DNA from: Streptomyces sp. NRRL F-5630
GTDB lineage: Bacteria; Actinomycetota; Actinomycetes; Streptomycetales; Streptomycetaceae
Length of the DNA: 24,830 nt
NCBI RefSeq assembly: GCF_000719475.1
Contig: NZ_JOGO01000079.1
Location: 1-24,830, forward strand
Direction of reading: 5' to 3'
In this document: positions 22,861-24,830 of the stretch, in pieces
How the letters are laid out: every line of letters begins with the position of its first letter
Numbering within the stretch: position 1 is the first letter of the stretch
Program-made: the position numbers and the translations under genes
Notes under the pieces: model-generated
What the model saw: the letters and a program-made list of their open reading frames with translations, nothing else
Databases searched by the model: none
Told to the model about the DNA's origin: nothing

Positions 22861-22928
22861 GTGCGGGCCGGGCGGTGGTGCGGGTCAGGCGGTGGTGCGG
22901 CTCGGGCGGTGGTGCGGGTCGGGCGATG
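22861..22928. repeat. 17-bp tandem repeat, four units
   Basis: Units GTGCGGGCCGGGCGGTG, GTGCGGGTCAGGCGGTG, GTGCGGCTCGGGCGGTG and GTGCGGGTCGGGCGATG begin at 22861, 22878, 22895 and 22912. G-rich related sequence continues on the left. The rest of 22600-23027 outside this array and the DnaA boxes holds only G-rich direct-repeat-like DNA (22640-22735). Confidence 0.85.
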
Positions 22929-23027
22929 GCGGACGTACGGGGCCGCCGAGCCGCCCCGTACATCCCGCGTCACCCCATGCCGCCGAGGTCGCGCGGCGTC
23001 CCGTACCTCCGCCCCCGCCCCCGGCCC

Positions 23028-24458
23028 CTACGCCGGCGCCACCAGCAGCGGCTTCGCGCGCTCGCGCAGTTCGGCGACGCGCGGCTCGTCCCCGTACGGC
23101 TCCAGCTTCCGCAGCAGATCCTTCACGTACTCCTTGGTTCGCGCGGACGAGATCCGCCCGGCGACCTCGACCGCCCGCGAGCCCTGCTCGCACGCCGCGT
23201 CGAGGTTCCCGGACTCCAGCTCGGCGACCGCCGAGACCACGAGCCGCAGGCCGTGCGAGCGCACGTACTCCTCCGTCGGCCGCGACAGCGCCTGCTCCGT
23301 GAAGCGCCGCACCTGGCGCGGGTGCTTCAAGTCGCGGTAGCACTCGGCGGCGTCGGCGGCGAAGCGGTCCTCGCCGTAGAACCCGAGCCACGCGGGGTCC
23401 TCGTCCCCCGGCCGCGCCCGCTCCAGCCAGCTCTCCGCCGCACGCAGCGCCGCCGAGGCCGCCGGGGCGTCCTTGGCCCGCGCGTGCGCCCGCGCCTCGA
23501 CGAGCCGGAAGAAGCTCATGGTGCGCGCGGTCGCGAGCCCCCGGTTCCGCTCGGCGGCGGCCTGCGCGAGGTCGACGCCCTCGTCCCCGAAGCCCCGGTA
23601 CGTGGCCTGGAGCGACATCGTCGCGAGCACGTACCCGCCCAGCGGCACATCCGCCGCCGCACGCGCGAGCCGCAGCGCCTGGATGTAGTAGCGCTGCGCG
23701 GCCTCCTGCTGCCCCGTGTCGAAGGCCATCCAGCCCGCGAGCCGGGTCAGCTCGGCGGTCGCGCCGAAGAGCGCGCGCCCGACGTCGTCGGAGTACGCGC
23801 CGAGCAGGAGTGGTGCCGCCTCGACCCGCAGGCACTCCGGCACCATCGACGAACGCCAGTCGCCGCCCCCGTACTTGGAGTCCCAGCGCCGCGCGTCCTC
23901 GGCGGCCTCGCGCAGCTTGCGCACATCGCTGTGGCCGACGCGGAAGGCCGTGTCACCCCCTTCCCCGGGCCCCGCGGCGGCGGGCTCGCGCGCCACCGAA
24001 CCGTCCGCCGGGGATATGAGCCAGCGCGAGGCCGGCGTGGCGTAGGCGCTCACCGAGAAGGACCCGGCGAGCGACTGCCAGATGCCTCCCCCGGCGCGAC
24101 GCCCGGCGAGGTCGAGCCGGTACAGCTCGGTCGCCGACTTTACGGCCCTGCCGACATCGCGCGGGAAGGTGAGGCCCACCTCCGGCGTCGGATCGGCGTC
24201 GGCGAGGCCGATCTCGTGCAGCGGGACCGGTCGGCCCAGCTTCTGCCCGATGGCCGCCGCGATGAGGTGCGGGGCGGCGCCCTGCGGCACCATCCCCTTC
24301 GACACCCAGCGCGCCACCGAGGTTTTGTCATAACGCAGGGTCAGCCCCCGCTGCTGACCCAGGTCGTTCACACGCCGCGCAAGCCCCGCGTTGCTGATGC
24401 CCGCGAGGGCGAGGACGGCACCGAGTTTCTCGTTCGGTCCGCGTTGCTCCCTGGACAT
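23028..24458 (-). CDS. HTH/TPR-like regulator of the Streptomyces sporulation-associated (NsdA-like) family
   Basis: A cytoplasmic regulator of 476 residues. Residues 8-75 form an XRE-like DNA-binding region ([20 protein letters not shown], then [17 protein letters not shown]). The middle (80-200) carries the family pattern [20 protein letters not shown]. Residues about 215-470 are helical repeats of TPR type ([39 protein letters not shown]). I recognise the arrangement from Streptomyces proteins annotated as sporulation-associated and from NsdA, a negative regulator of development and antibiotic production. The assignment to that family is from memory. The ATG at 24456-24458 is preceded by GAGGGG. 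It is upstream of trmB on the same strand but separated by 428 bases. Confidence 0.85.
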   Translation of the reverse strand: MSREQRGPNEKLGAVLALAGISNAGLARRVNDLGQQRGLTLRYDKTSVARWVSKGMVPQGAAPHLIAAAIGQKLGRPVPLHEIGLADADPTPEVGLTFPRDVGRAVKSATELYRLDLAGRRAGGGIWQSLAGSFSVSAYATPASRWLISPADGSVAREPAAAGPGEGGDTAFRVGHSDVRKLREAAEDARRWDSKYGGGDWRSSMVPECLRVEAAPLLLGAYSDDVGRALFGATAELTRLAGWMAFDTGQQEAAQRYYIQALRLARAAADVPLGGYVLATMSLQATYRGFGDEGVDLAQAAAERNRGLATARTMSFFRLVEARAHARAKDAPAASAALRAAESWLERARPGDEDPAWLGFYGEDRFAADAAECYRDLKHPRQVRRFTEQALSRPTEEYVRSHGLRLVVSAVAELESGNLDAACEQGSRAVEVAGRISSARTKEYVKDLLRKLEPYGDEPRVAELRERAKPLLVAPA

Positions 24459-24519
24459 GCGCCACCCCTCGACACAGACGCCCGCCGCTCCGGCATAACC
24501 GTGCGGCATTGGTAAACCC

Positions 24520-24548
24520 AGCGTAGTTCCCCGCATCCCAAGCGTTAA
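24520..24548 (-). promoter_or_regulatory. Predicted promoter of the HTH/TPR regulator
   Basis: On the minus strand TTAACG (24548-24543), a 17-base spacer and TACGCT (24525-24520) give +1 near 24513 and a leader of about 55 bases. Confidence 0.4.
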
Positions 24549-24830
24549 GAGCGGCGGTTCCGGATGGCGAGATTGTTGCCGCTCCCCGTGGCAGGGCGCG
24601 CCCCACCGGCGGGCGACGACCACGCCCGCGCCCCGCACCCGGCCGACGGTCCCGCGCGGCGCCGCCCCCAGCGCCGGGCAGCGCCTTTCCGGCGCTCCGG
24701 GCCTCGGCGCCGAACCCCGTCGCCCCGCCCGCGGCCCCCGGTCGACCCCTCCGGCCCCGGTCACGGACTGTTGACGCCGTTCCCCTCGGCTCGCCCCGCC
24801 CTCCACCGCCCGGCGGCCCTGCCCCCGGTC
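24549..24830. other. Non-coding right edge
   Basis: No frame with a start, ribosome site and codon bias is seen. GAGCGGC and GCCGCTC near 24549-24586 could pair across about 22 bases. TTGACG at about 24771 has no matching -10. The next gene begins outside the window. Confidence 0.4.

Overview
The window looks like chromosomal DNA of a Streptomyces or close relative. It is very G+C rich, with G/C-dominated third codon positions, GTG and TTG starts, tRNA genes without an encoded CCA, a c-di-AMP (ydaO-type) riboswitch ahead of an M23 peptidase, and a sporulation-associated-type regulator next to trmB. From memory only, gene order on both flanks resembles the S. coelicolor SCO4096 to SCO4114 neighbourhood. 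I could not check this.

Left flank (1-4866): the tail of an unidentified gene; a DEAD-box RNA helicase with an RGG-like tail and a long structured leader; an amino acid permease of the APC superfamily; and tRNA-Lys(UUU).

Middle block (4867-14855), lying between two tRNA genes, looks accessory and partly decayed. In order it holds a 650-base stretch with only a gene scrap, a His-rich methyltransferase, an XRE-cupin regulator, a frameshifted remnant of a 14-TM-type drug transporter, a TetR/SDR divergent pair with two identical palindromic operators, about 1.1 kb of G-rich low-complexity DNA with tandem repeats, and a molybdate operon. That operon consists of an HTH-TOBE regulator, the lipoprotein ModA, and a fused ModB-ModC protein with very long disordered insertions.

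Right flank (14856-24830): initiator tRNA with a strong hairpin; a membrane-anchored PP2C/SpoIIE phosphatase; the c-di-AMP riboswitch and its M23 endopeptidase; an 11-unit 17-bp minisatellite; an aldo/keto reductase; a convergent trmB-PrsW pair; an intergenic region with an inverted pair of DnaA boxes and a second 17-bp repeat; and the HTH/TPR-like regulator.

The genes fall into small transcription units: tetR versus SDR, the mop-modA-modBC operon, riboswitch-M23, and trmB-prsW. No phage, insertion sequence or CRISPR array is visible. The strongest candidates for something new are the double-linker ModBC fusion with its HTH-TOBE regulator, the helicase leader, the paired TetR operators, the tandem-repeat arrays, and the isolated DnaA-box pair.
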